From Clostridia bacterium (GTDB taxonomy: Bacteria > Bacillota > Clostridia > Peptostreptococcales > Anaerovoracaceae): a DNA stretch of 33,661 nucleotides. The position numbers and the translations under genes were made by a program. The stretch is taken from NCBI GenBank assembly GCA_024693105.1, contig JAILLO010000075.1, positions 1 through 33,661 of the forward strand, read 5' to 3'. A model generated the notes under the pieces. It saw nothing but the letters and a program-made list of their open reading frames with translations. It was not told the origin of the DNA and made no database searches. Of this stretch, positions 23,632 to 31,588 are shown piece after piece (the first letter of the stretch is position 1; every line of letters begins with the position of its first letter).

Positions 23632-24495
23632 ATGAGAGAAAAAGATTCAGATATAATGTATGAAGGTCTTTGCTGCTGCAATAAAGCGGCAGGACTTTGC
23701 TTATGCTCAATTTCAAGCGGAAGCAGCGGCAACTGCTATCTTGTCAGGTCCGCGACAACAGCAATCCTGGTCGATGCCGGAATAAGCGGAAAGAAAGTGC
23801 TTAACGGGATTTCAAAGGCAGGGACGGAGCCTGAAGAAATAAAAGGTCTTTTGATTACGCATGAACATGTCGATCATATCAAAAGCGTAAAGGTTCTGAC
23901 AAAAAAACTGCCGAACATGAAGGTCTTTTCAAATGCGCATACATGGGAATTCCTTGAGGATGCGGTGCCCGTGGAAAGAGGCTGCATTTTCAGGACGGGA
24001 GAGGCCTTCAGTATAGGCGATATCGAGGTCATGACTTTTCATGTATCGCATGATGCCGCAGAGCCTGTCGGATACAGCTTCCGCTCGGGGTCTTCGCAAA
24101 TCAGTATCGTTACTGATACAGGCTGCGTGACCGATGAAATTTACAACGAAATCCGTTATGCCGATCTGCTTGTTCTTGAGGCAAACCACGAGGAAGGACT
24201 TGTGCATATGTGCAGGTATCCTTATCAGATAAAAAGAAGAATTCTAAGCAAGCTCGGTCATCTTTCAAATGCGGCAGCGGGAGAGCTTCTTTGCAGGGTT
24301 ATGCAGGAAACAAAGCGAAGCAGACCCCTTCAGGTGCTGCTTGCGCATTTAAGCAGCGAAAATAACACGCCGGCCCTTGCCAGGATGACGGTAAAAAACA
24401 TCCTCGAGGAACATAATTACAGAGAAGGACGCGACATAGAAATAGATGTGCTTGTAAAGGATGCTGTAAGCGATGTTTACGAGACGGGCGAGTAG
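23632..24495 (+). CDS. yycJ: YycJ/WalJ metallo-beta-lactamase-fold hydrolase
   Basis: A 287-residue MBL-fold protein with the dinuclear metal motif H77-x-H79-x-D81-H82 (THEHVDH), a later histidine (VSHDA) and the family-typical SISSGSSGNCYLV near the start. Close relatives have nuclease activity (5' exonuclease, linked to mismatch repair or wall homeostasis). The first 23 residues form an unusual cysteine-rich leader (CCC and CLC) before the family core. AGGAG lies 5-6 nt before the ATG. It is placed between yycI and rlmH as in B. subtilis. Confidence 0.9.
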   Translation: MREKDSDIMYEGLCCCNKAAGLCLCSISSGSSGNCYLVRSATTAILVDAGISGKKVLNGISKAGTEPEEIKGLLITHEHVDHIKSVKVLTKKLPNMKVFSNAHTWEFLEDAVPVERGCIFRTGEAFSIGDIEVMTFHVSHDAAEPVGYSFRSGSSQISIVTDTGCVTDEIYNEIRYADLLVLEANHEEGLVHMCRYPYQIKRRILSKLGHLSNAAAGELLCRVMQETKRSRPLQVLLAHLSSENNTPALARMTVKNILEEHNYREGRDIEIDVLVKDAVSDVYETGE

Positions 24496-24513
24496 GCGAA
24501 AAAGGGAAAATTC

Positions 24514-24993
24514 ATGAATATTACAGTGATATGCATAGGAAAACTAAAGGAAAAATACTGGACGGAGGCTGTCGGCGAATACAGCAAAAGACTGAGCCGG
24601 TTTTGCACCTTGAAAATTGAGGAGCTGAAGGAGGCGCGCCTTGCTGACAATGCCTCGCAGGCAGAAGAGCGTGCGGTGATTGAAGAAGAGGGGCGAAGTA
24701 TACTTAGGAGTATTACAAAGGACACTTATGTTATATCGCTTGAAATAAAGGGAAAGCAGATGTCCTCGGAGCAGCTTGCCGCAAAGCTGGACAGCCTCGC
24801 GCTTGAGGGGAAAAGCAACATTGCCTTTGTAATAGGGGGCTCGCTGGGCCTGAGTCCGGCGGTAAGTGAAAGGGCAGACATGAAGCTGTCGTTTTCCGCA
24901 ATGACGTTTCCTCACCAGATGATGAGAGTCATACTGCTTGAGCAGATTTACAGAGCATTTAAAATCAACAGAAACGAGACTTATCACAAATAA
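24514..24993 (+). CDS. rlmH: 23S rRNA (pseudouridine1915-N3)-methyltransferase
   Basis: A 159-residue SPOUT-fold methyltransferase that modifies pseudouridine 1915 of 23S rRNA using AdoMet. Diagnostic segments are the N-terminal VICIGKLKEKYW, the AdoMet loop FVIGGSLGLSPAV (about residues 110-122) and the C-terminal LLEQIYRAFKINRNETYHK. Length is normal for the family. It follows yycJ by 18 bp, repeating the classic wal-operon order without htrA. Confidence 0.96.
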   Translation: MNITVICIGKLKEKYWTEAVGEYSKRLSRFCTLKIEELKEARLADNASQAEERAVIEEEGRSILRSITKDTYVISLEIKGKQMSSEQLAAKLDSLALEGKSNIAFVIGGSLGLSPAVSERADMKLSFSAMTFPHQMMRVILLEQIYRAFKINRNETYHK

Positions 24994-25028
24994 ACGGAGG
25001 CCTTGAATGCGGCCGGGAGGGAGAAATT

Positions 25029-25526
25029 ATGAACAGACTGTTAAAATTACAGGGTATGCTGATTGATGAAATTGACAAATACGGTGCAATTGTAACGGAA
25101 AGAGACGAGCCGCTTGAGTGGGAGAAGGTTCACATTTCCAGTTGCGCAAAGATCGGATATATTATGGCGCTTTTCAGGGATGTCGATCCCGATATGGCGG
25201 CATGCGCGTGCGCCTGTCACGATTTCGGAAGAATTGTGACGGGAAAGCAGAAAGGTCATGCAGAGGCCGGATACGAACCTGTTAAGGCTTTTCTGAAAAA
25301 GACGGAGCTTTTTTCAGAGGAAGAAATCGAGCAGATTGCCGTTGCAGTGAAAAATCACAGCAGCAAAAGCGAGCTGGGCGGTCCGATTGAGGAAATTGTC
25401 AAAGATGCGGACGTGCTTGATTTTGACCAGTACGGAACAGAGCTGCCGCGTGAGGAGCAAAAGAGGAGGCTCAGGCGCATTGAGGGCGTGCTTGCTGATA
25501 TGAAAAAGGCAGGATTTGTTTTGTAA
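25029..25526 (+). CDS. HD-domain phosphohydrolase
   Basis: A 165-residue HD-domain protein with a metal-binding set: H35, the doublet H64-D65 in CHDFGR, H77, H110 and D126/D128 (VKDADVLDF). Such proteins hydrolyse phosphate esters, often of nucleotides, but the substrate is unknown. A GGGAGGGAG site precedes the ATG. It is the last gene of the yyc transcript, 35 bp after rlmH, and is followed by a strong terminator. Confidence 0.88.
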   Translation: MNRLLKLQGMLIDEIDKYGAIVTERDEPLEWEKVHISSCAKIGYIMALFRDVDPDMAACACACHDFGRIVTGKQKGHAEAGYEPVKAFLKKTELFSEEEIEQIAVAVKNHSSKSELGGPIEEIVKDADVLDFDQYGTELPREEQKRRLRRIEGVLADMKKAGFVL

Positions 25527-25541
25527 TAACGATACGTATGA

Positions 25542-25575
25542 AAAACCCCGGGTGCATGGCATCCGGGGTTTTGTT
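25542..25575 (+). terminator. Terminator of the yycH-rlmH-HD operon
   Basis: A 14-bp stem (25542-25555 with 25559-25572), one G-U pair, ATG loop, T-rich tail TTTTGTT. Confidence 0.9.
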
Positions 25576-25590
25576 ATTATTTTGTAATAA

Positions 25591-25871
25591 CGCCGCGGGG
25601 ATGTATCGGAAAAACCGATAAAAAGGGCGGCGATACCGGGCAAAGGGCGGAGCCGGACAGGCGGCCCGAAGTCACATCTTTGCGGTGCAAACTGATTTGG
25701 GATTGTATTTGCTTTAAAACAGCCGTACAGCAAAATAATCAGCAAAGGGGCGGGCGAAATTTCAAAAATCGGCAAACCGCAAGTAATTCAAAAGGGGAAT
25801 GTACGCTTTTGCAAACAAGCTGTAAGCAAAATTGACGGCAAAACAGTACAAAAAATGGCAAATTACGACAG
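25591..25871. other. Structured intergenic stretch upstream of the antiporter gene
   Basis: No gene is supported. A GC-rich part folds well by eye: CGCCGC (25591-25596) with GCGGCG (25627-25632) encloses an ATCGG-AAAAA-CCGAT hairpin (25605-25619), followed by CGGGC (25637-25641) with GCCCG (25664-25668). The rest (25670-25871) is A-rich with repeated GCAAA and GGCAAA words. A non-coding RNA or riboswitch-like leader is possible. Confidence 0.35.
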
Positions 25872-25947
25872 GTATACTGTATACTTGCTGTAAATGTCAT
25901 TTGTCTTATTGCGAAAATTCAGAAGCTTTGATAACATTATCATAATG
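25872..25947 (+). promoter_or_regulatory. Promoter and palindromes for the antiporter gene
   Basis: TTGCGA (25909-25914), 17 bp, TAACAT (25932-25937) is a reasonable promoter. Around the -10 lie TGATAA-CA-TTATCA (25929-25942) and CATTAT-C-ATAATG (25935-25947), overlapping inverted repeats somewhat like Fur-family boxes. A separate GTATAC-T-GTATAC palindrome lies at 25872-25884. All are candidate repressor sites. Confidence 0.45.
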
Positions 25948-26045
25948 GAAAGAATTGGACTTTTTTTAAGATGTTGTGTATTTACGGACCTATAAGTCAG
26001 GCTTCGGCCCGCGGATAACGGACCGGTACGATTGGAGTGAGAATT

Positions 26046-27506
26046 ATGTTAAAACATTTTAATTTAAAAGTATTTGCTGCGGCAGTTATTCTTATACTGT
26101 GCAGCGGCATCGCCGCATTTGCGGAAACAGAGCATGTGAACCTCGGTGAACAGCTTCCTCTCTGGAGCTGCCTGCCATTCCTGGGCATGCTTCTTTCAAT
26201 AGCAATTTTTCCGCTTGTAAAACCGGAATGGTGGGAACATCACCAGCTGCATGCGGCAGTATTCTGGTCGCTTTTGTTCCTTGTTCCGTTTGCAATTGCA
26301 TTCGGCGGCCACCTTTTGATTTTCAATATACTGGAGACAGTTCTTCTTGATTATCTGCCGTTTATAGTGCTTCTGTTCGGACTTTTCGTTGCGGCAGGCG
26401 GTATAGTGCTTAAGGGAACACTTGTCGGAACGACAAAAGTAAACGTTATTCTGCTTCTTATAGGAACTCTGCTCGCAAGTTGGATTGGAACAACCGGAGC
26501 TGCGATGCTGATGATCAGACCTCTTATAAAAGCAAATTCATGGCGTGAAAAGAAAGCTCATGTAGTTATCTTCTTCATATTTATGGTAGCAAATATAGGC
26601 GGCTGCCTGACACCTGTCGGAGATCCGCCTTTGTTCCTCGGATTCTTAAGAGGAGTTCCGTTCTTCTGGACCATGAAACTTTTCCCTGTTATGCTGCTCA
26701 ATATTGCTATTCTTACCGCAGTATTTATCGTGATGGACAGAATGTTCTACAAGAAGGAAATTGCAGCAGGAAGATCTCCGCAGGACATGCTCGGAAACGA
26801 AGAAAAAGAACCTCTGAAGGTTGAAGGCGCTCACAATTTCATCTTCATTATCATGATTGTCGGCGCAGTTATCCTCAATGGTCTTCTTCCGGGATTTGAA
26901 GCATTTGCGGATCAGGCAACGGGCGAACTCAAGGGCATCGATCTTGCAGGAGTTGTATTCCCGTTCAACAGTATGATTCAGATGGCAATTATACTTATTG
27001 CGGCATTCCTTTCGATGAAGACAACAAAGAAGACGACAAGAGAATTAAACAGCTTTACTTTTGCACCGATTGCAGAAGTTGCAAAGTTATTTATCGGTAT
27101 CTTCTTGACCATGATACCTGCACTTGCTATACTAAAGGCGAACGGTGCGTCACTTGGGCTCCACGATCCGTGGCAGTTCTTCTGGATTACAGGTCTGCTT
27201 TCGTCCTTCCTTGACAATGCACCGACATATCTTGTTTTCCTTACTACCGCAGGTTCGGTCGGATTTACCGAGGGCATTGTGACAACAGTGGGAACAGTTG
27301 CTCCGAAGATTCTTATGGCAGTTTCTGCCGGTGCAGTATTTATGGGAGCAAACACATATATCGGAAATGCACCGAACTTTATGGTTAAATCCATAGCAGA
27401 AGAAAACAAAATCAAGATGCCGAGCTTCTTTGGATATATGGCATGGTCGCTGGCAATCCTGGTTCCGACATTTATCATTGATACATTAGTCTTCTTCCTT
27501 TTCTAA
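26046..27506 (+). CDS. NhaD-type sodium/proton antiporter family protein
   Basis: A 486-residue integral membrane protein of the ion transporter superfamily (CitM/ArsB/NhaD type). About 11-12 membrane segments are visible; conserved patterns include TTGAAMLMIRPL, NIGGCLTPVGDPPLFLGFLRGVPF and, in the C-terminal half, SSFLDNAPTYLVFL with GNAPNFMVKSIAE. The first 25 residues resemble a signal sequence or extra membrane segment. GGAGTGA before ATG 26046 decides that start over the upstream GTG at 26037. Likely exports Na+ in exchange for H+; an organic anion or other cation substrate cannot be excluded. Single gene with own promoter and terminator. Confidence 0.85.
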   Translation: MLKHFNLKVFAAAVILILCSGIAAFAETEHVNLGEQLPLWSCLPFLGMLLSIAIFPLVKPEWWEHHQLHAAVFWSLLFLVPFAIAFGGHLLIFNILETVLLDYLPFIVLLFGLFVAAGGIVLKGTLVGTTKVNVILLLIGTLLASWIGTTGAAMLMIRPLIKANSWREKKAHVVIFFIFMVANIGGCLTPVGDPPLFLGFLRGVPFFWTMKLFPVMLLNIAILTAVFIVMDRMFYKKEIAAGRSPQDMLGNEEKEPLKVEGAHNFIFIIMIVGAVILNGLLPGFEAFADQATGELKGIDLAGVVFPFNSMIQMAIILIAAFLSMKTTKKTTRELNSFTFAPIAEVAKLFIGIFLTMIPALAILKANGASLGLHDPWQFFWITGLLSSFLDNAPTYLVFLTTAGSVGFTEGIVTTVGTVAPKILMAVSAGAVFMGANTYIGNAPNFMVKSIAEENKIKMPSFFGYMAWSLAILVPTFIIDTLVFFLF

Positions 27507-27604
27507 AAGACTGCTTCAGAAGCAGCTGCGGCATGAAAAATCATATGCCGGGAAGAAGCTCCCGAATTAGCAATTTAACTAAACTAAATCTTTTTCTGGA
27601 CGGG

Positions 27605-27640
27605 CCGTCTCCCTATGGAGGCGGTTTGTTCATTTTTGTG
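27605..27640 (+). terminator. Terminator after the antiporter gene
   Basis: CCGTCTCC (27605-27612) pairs with GGAGGCGG (27617-27624) with one G-U pair, followed by TTTGTTCATTTTT. Confidence 0.75.
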
Positions 27641-27960
27641 ATGCGGAGTCCTCGGAGGTCTTGCAGGGTTTCCGGCCTAAAGCGGGGGCGGAAGCCGTGC
27701 TCTGAGAAAAACCCCAGGCACGGCCCGCCGGAAAAGGAGCATCCCATTCTCGTGCGGTCTAAAAAATAACGAACACCGCGCATAATAAAAAACGAAAAAC
27801 GGAATTACTGCAAAGTATTAACAATTAAGGAAACTCGGCGGGCCGGCACGGCCTGCATGCCTTGCAAGCCAAAACGCAGTATTTTCAAGGGATAGTACGA
27901 ATCGGAGGAAGAATCAATATCAAAAAATGTAATAATCAGAGTTCAAAGATTAGAAATACA
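27641..27960. other. Gene-free stretch with GC-rich inverted repeats
   Basis: No gene is supported. GCCGTGC (27694-27700) pairs with GCACGGC (27718-27724), extended outward by GGCGG/CCGCC and roughly by TTTCCGG/CCGGAAA (27669-27734). Another GGCC/GGCC pair with the same GGCACGGCC word lies near 27848. From 27880 the DNA turns AT-rich. A non-coding RNA or decayed repeat is possible. Confidence 0.35.
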
Positions 27961-27963
27961 AAT

Positions 27964-28032
27964 TAGACAAAAGCTTAACAATATCGTAAACTTCAAGTGT
28001 ATGAGGTATTTATTTTTTAAATACCAACACTT
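27964..28032 (+). promoter_or_regulatory. Upstream regulatory region of pstS
   Basis: TAGACA (27964), TTAACA (27975) and GTAAAC (27986) are spaced 11 bp apart, faintly like a PhoP box of TTAACA-type repeats. Downstream an inverted repeat, GGTATTTA (28005-28012) with TAAATACC (28018-28025), extends to AAGTGT/ACACTT (27995-28032) and could form a leader hairpin. Clear -35/-10 boxes were not found. Confidence 0.35.
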
Positions 28033-28068
28033 ATAGCTTTAGAATTTTGAATTATTACGGAGGCAAAA

Positions 28069-28995
28069 ATGAAAAAACTATTATCTGTGTTAATCTGTCT
28101 GATTCTCGTTCTTTCACTTGCAGCATGCGGTCAGTCTGCTGAAGGTGAAGCAACCGATACCGCAGCAAGCGATGAATTCCAGTCATCAATCATGTTCTGC
28201 GGATCCACATCTCTTTATCCGATTATTTCATCTCTGGCTTCATCGTTTACAGATGAATACGAAAAGTGGAGTGATTATGACGCATCATTCCCTGAAGCAA
28301 ACGTTTCAATTTACGTGGCTCCGGGCGGAAGCGGCGTAGGCGCATCTGCAGCAATTGACAAGACTGCCGATTTCGGGATGATTGCAAGAACAATAAAGGA
28401 TGAAGAAAAGGAAGCGCTCGGCGAAGGTTATCAGGAATTTGTAGTTGCACGTGATGCCCTGACAGTATCAGTAAACGCTTCAAACCCAATCTGCAAGGTT
28501 AAGGACGACCTTGACAAGGAAACAATCAAGAAGATTTTCGCAGGTGAGATTGAAACATGGAATCAGATTGATTCCTCACTTCCTGCAGAAAAGATCAACG
28601 TATATATCCGTGACCTTTCCGGAGGCGCATACGAAGTATTCCAGAAGGCAATTATGGGTGAGGCGGAAATCACATCATCCGCTACACAGTCCGCATCAAT
28701 GACAGAGCTTGCAACAAACGTTGCAAACGATCCATGGGGCATCGGATATGTAGGCTTTGGAGCTTTCACAAAGGCAAACACCGACAAGACGGTTCTTGCG
28801 GCAATGAAGGTTGACGGCGTTGAAGCAAACGAAGAAACAATTATAAGCGGCGATTACGTTGTACAGCGTCCTGTAATGTTCGTAACCGGCGATGAAATTT
28901 CCGAGTCCGAACAGGCATTTATTGATTACATTTTCTCCAAAAAAGGTTATGATGTAATTGTAGAAAACGGATACATTCCGGCATTCTCAGCATAG
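28069..28995 (+). CDS. pstS: Phosphate ABC transporter substrate-binding lipoprotein
   Basis: A 308-residue lipoprotein with lipobox LAAC (lipidated C20), anchored outside the membrane. Phosphate-binding features include the GSTSLYPIISSLA segment at the mature start, an APGGSGVGASAA loop and RDLSGGAYEVF, which match the PstS phosphate-binding loops. It captures inorganic phosphate and passes it to PstCA. GGAGG lies 6 nt before the ATG. It is the first gene of pstSCAB; an intercistronic hairpin separates it from pstC and may keep PstS in excess. Confidence 0.93.
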   Translation: MKKLLSVLICLILVLSLAACGQSAEGEATDTAASDEFQSSIMFCGSTSLYPIISSLASSFTDEYEKWSDYDASFPEANVSIYVAPGGSGVGASAAIDKTADFGMIARTIKDEEKEALGEGYQEFVVARDALTVSVNASNPICKVKDDLDKETIKKIFAGEIETWNQIDSSLPAEKINVYIRDLSGGAYEVFQKAIMGEAEITSSATQSASMTELATNVANDPWGIGYVGFGAFTKANTDKTVLAAMKVDGVEANEETIISGDYVVQRPVMFVTGDEISESEQAFIDYIFSKKGYDVIVENGYIPAFSA

Positions 28996-29061
28996 CTTCG
29001 GGAGACTCATTCTCAAAACGGCGGACAAAGCCTGCCGGATGAGATAAAAACACAAACATTT

Positions 29062-29109
29062 GCCGCCTGAGGCAATCCCTTTCGGGGAACCATCTCAGGC
29101 GGCTGTTTT
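29062..29109 (+). terminator. Intercistronic stem-loop between pstS and pstC
   Basis: A perfect 10-bp stem, GCCGCCTGAG (29062-29071) with CTCAGGCGGC (29094-29103), contains an inner CCC/GGG hairpin and is followed by TGTTTTAT. It probably acts as partial terminator or RNA stabiliser so that pstS is made in excess. Confidence 0.7.
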
Positions 29110-29134
29110 ATATTCGTTAAAAAGGAGAATTCTT

Positions 29135-30028
29135 TTGGGAAAGAAGTTGAATTCCGCATTTTTATTAATAATTACAGTACTTACGGCAATGGCACTTCTT
29201 GTACTTGCCTTTGTAATTTTCTTCATAGTTAAAGAGGCTCTGCCTGTTCTTGAGACGGCAGGGCTTTCTGAGCTTCTGACGGGAAGCCGCTGGATGCCGG
29301 TTGACTACGGCACTTCGGGAGGTATGGCATTCGGCCTTTTTAATTTTATTGCGGGGTCTGTTGCGGTATCGTTTCTTGCCATTGTAATTTCTTCGGTTGT
29401 GGGGCTTGGCGCTGCGATGTATCTTTCCTGCGCCGCAGGCGAAAGGACAAGAGCATTCGTATATCCGGTTATAGACCTCCTGGCGGGAATACCTTCTGTT
29501 GTTTACGGCTTTGTGGGGATTGTGGTTATGCTGCCGCTGTTTTTAAAGGCCGGTGTGCATACAGGCTCGTGCGTGCTTGCCGCGGGCATACTGCTTTCTG
29601 CCATGCTTCTTCCGTTTCTTGTCTCATCGTGCAGCGATACGATGCTGCGAGCTAAGGAATGCTATATGCCGTCTGCAGAGGCCATGGGGATCAGCAAATG
29701 GTATGCCATGGCAACAATTGTGCTTCCGGCATCATGGCGAAACATTCTATTTTCAATGATTCTCGCGGTGGGAAGAGCCATGGGTGAAACAATGGCCGTT
29801 ATGATGGTTATCGGAAACGCAAATCTTTTCCCGAATATTCTCGGAAAAGGTGAGACAATAGCCTCTGTCATAGCGCTTGAAATGGGAACTGCCGTAGTAG
29901 GCTCTGCGCATTACCACGCACTTTACATGGCAGGGCTTATCCTCATGATAATTGTCTTCTTTATTAATATGGGAATTATGCTTCTGAGAAAGCATCTCTT
30001 GAACAGGGGAGGTGCAGGCAATGCTTAA
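29135..30028 (+). CDS. pstC: Phosphate ABC transporter permease PstC
   Basis: A 297-residue permease with six membrane segments. The MetI-like core contains the ATPase-coupling EAA loop: AEAMGISKWYAMATIVLPAS. TTG 29135 is the likely start, 7 nt after GGAG (29124-29127); a longer frame from 29060 would translate through the intercistronic hairpin and has no ribosome site. It forms the channel with PstA, whose gene overlaps its end by 8 bp. Confidence 0.92.
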   Translation: MGKKLNSAFLLIITVLTAMALLVLAFVIFFIVKEALPVLETAGLSELLTGSRWMPVDYGTSGGMAFGLFNFIAGSVAVSFLAIVISSVVGLGAAMYLSCAAGERTRAFVYPVIDLLAGIPSVVYGFVGIVVMLPLFLKAGVHTGSCVLAAGILLSAMLLPFLVSSCSDTMLRAKECYMPSAEAMGISKWYAMATIVLPASWRNILFSMILAVGRAMGETMAVMMVIGNANLFPNILGKGETIASVIALEMGTAVVGSAHYHALYMAGLILMIIVFFINMGIMLLRKHLLNRGGAGNA

Positions 30029-30848
30029 AGCGCGTCTTACGAAAATGTGGGCATATGCCGGCATGGGACTTGTACTTGGAATCGTAATCTTTATTTTCAT
30101 ATATATATTTGCAAAGGGCGCAGGCAGTATAGACCTTGAATTTCTGCTGGAATCACCGCGCGGCGCAGTCCTTGGCATGGAGGGAGGAATTTTTCCGGCA
30201 ATAATGGGAAGTCTTGCCTTCACGCTTACGGCGGTCGTTCTTGGTGGAATTCCGGCCGTTGCGACAGCGGTTTATATCGTTTTTATATGCAAACGAAGCA
30301 GCTTTGAAAATATAATCAGAGGAGTTCTTCAGTGCATTGCAGGGATTCCTTCAATTGTTCTTGGACTGTTTGCATACAGCTTTCTTGTAAGGGATCTTGC
30401 AATAGGGCGCTGCATACTTGCATCCTCTGCGGCTCTTGCCGTCATGATTATGCCTTTTATCGAGGCACGCGTCGAAAAATCGCTGCGCGAAATTCCGCAG
30501 CAGATGCTCAGTTCTTCTTATGCGCTTGGATGCAGCAGGGGATATACTGTATTTCACATAGCTCTTCCCTATGTGCGTCAGGAAATAATATCGGCGCTTA
30601 TTCTGGGTGGATGCTTTGCAATGGGCGCAACACCGCCTCTTATTTTTACGGGAGGCGTCGCCTTCAGCGGAGTTCCGCAGACACTTCTTGAGCCTGCAAT
30701 GGCACTGCCGCTGCACCTTTATCTTCTTGTTGCACAGGGCACACCGTCGCTTGGAGCGGCATACGGCACGGCCTTTGTAATGATGGCAGTTATTCTTATC
30801 AGCAACGCACTGGCTACGTTCTACGGAAGGAGACGAAGATGGAAATGA
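30021..30848 (+). CDS. pstA: Phosphate ABC transporter permease PstA
   Basis: A 275-residue permease with six predicted membrane segments and an EAA loop (SSYALGCSRGYTVFHIALP). ATG 30021 is chosen because GGGGAGG lies 8 nt upstream and the start overlaps the pstC stop; a GTG at 30012 is within the ribosome site. The stop overlaps the start of pstB by 10 bp, so the genes are translationally coupled. Confidence 0.92.
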   Translation: MLKARLTKMWAYAGMGLVLGIVIFIFIYIFAKGAGSIDLEFLLESPRGAVLGMEGGIFPAIMGSLAFTLTAVVLGGIPAVATAVYIVFICKRSSFENIIRGVLQCIAGIPSIVLGLFAYSFLVRDLAIGRCILASSAALAVMIMPFIEARVEKSLREIPQQMLSSSYALGCSRGYTVFHIALPYVRQEIISALILGGCFAMGATPPLIFTGGVAFSGVPQTLLEPAMALPLHLYLLVAQGTPSLGAAYGTAFVMMAVILISNALATFYGRRRRWK

Positions 30849-31588
30849 TTTTGAGACTTGAAAAGGTAAGTGCATATTACGGAAAAAAATCAGCCCTCAA
30901 AGAGGTCAGCATGTCCGTTCCAAAGAAGCAGATAACTGCGATTATAGGGCCTTCAGGCTGCGGCAAATCAACGCTTCTTCGCTGCATTAACTCGCTTTTG
31001 AGCGAAGAAAAGGACGCTTCATATACAGGAGATATTTTTCTTGGCGAAAAAAACACCCGCGATATTGAAGGAGATGAACTCAGAAGGCGGATCGGAATGG
31101 TCTTTCAGACGCCTTCACCGTTTCCGTTTTCGGTCTACAAAAATATGACTTACGCGCCGAAATATAACGGAGTGCACAGCAAAAAAGAACTGGATCGGAT
31201 TGCTGTCGAAAAGCTTAAAATGACGGGACTTTTTGATGAAGTTTCGGCTGAACTTGACAAAAGCGCTCTGAAACTTTCCGGAGGCCAGCAGCAGAGGCTC
31301 TGCATCGCAAGGGCTCTTACGGTCGACCCGGAGATTCTGATGCTCGACGAACCGTGCAGCGCGCTAGACATAAAAAGCAGCGCAATTATCGAGAAAATGC
31401 TCGCGGAACTTAAGAAAACCTACACGATTATTATCGTGACGCACAATCTTGCCCAGGCAAAGCGCATTGCGGACAGAACGGTTTTCATGTATGATGGTCA
31501 TGTGATTGAAGAGGGGCCGACAGATGAGATTTTCGGCAACCCAAAGAAGGAGGAAACCAAAGACTTTCTGAGCGGAGTTTTCGGATGA
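30839..31588 (+). CDS. pstB: Phosphate ABC transporter ATP-binding protein PstB
   Basis: A 249-residue ATPase: Walker A GPSGCGKST (37-45), Q-loop Q90, signature LSGGQ (146-150), Walker B ILMLDEP (166-172) and the CSALD motif that is typical of PstB. It powers phosphate import through PstCA. An AAGGAGA site within pstA precedes the ATG. Its stop overlaps the start of the HAD gene as ATGA. Confidence 0.94.
   Translation: MEMILRLEKVSAYYGKKSALKEVSMSVPKKQITAIIGPSGCGKSTLLRCINSLLSEEKDASYTGDIFLGEKNTRDIEGDELRRRIGMVFQTPSPFPFSVYKNMTYAPKYNGVHSKKELDRIAVEKLKMTGLFDEVSAELDKSALKLSGGQQQRLCIARALTVDPEILMLDEPCSALDIKSSAIIEKMLAELKKTYTIIIVTHNLAQAKRIADRTVFMYDGHVIEEGPTDEIFGNPKKEETKDFLSGVFG

Noticed and set aside
27533-27769. 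78-codon plus-strand frame after the antiporter gene
   Set aside because: No ribosome site; it reads through a terminator and inverted repeats and has no recognisable domain.
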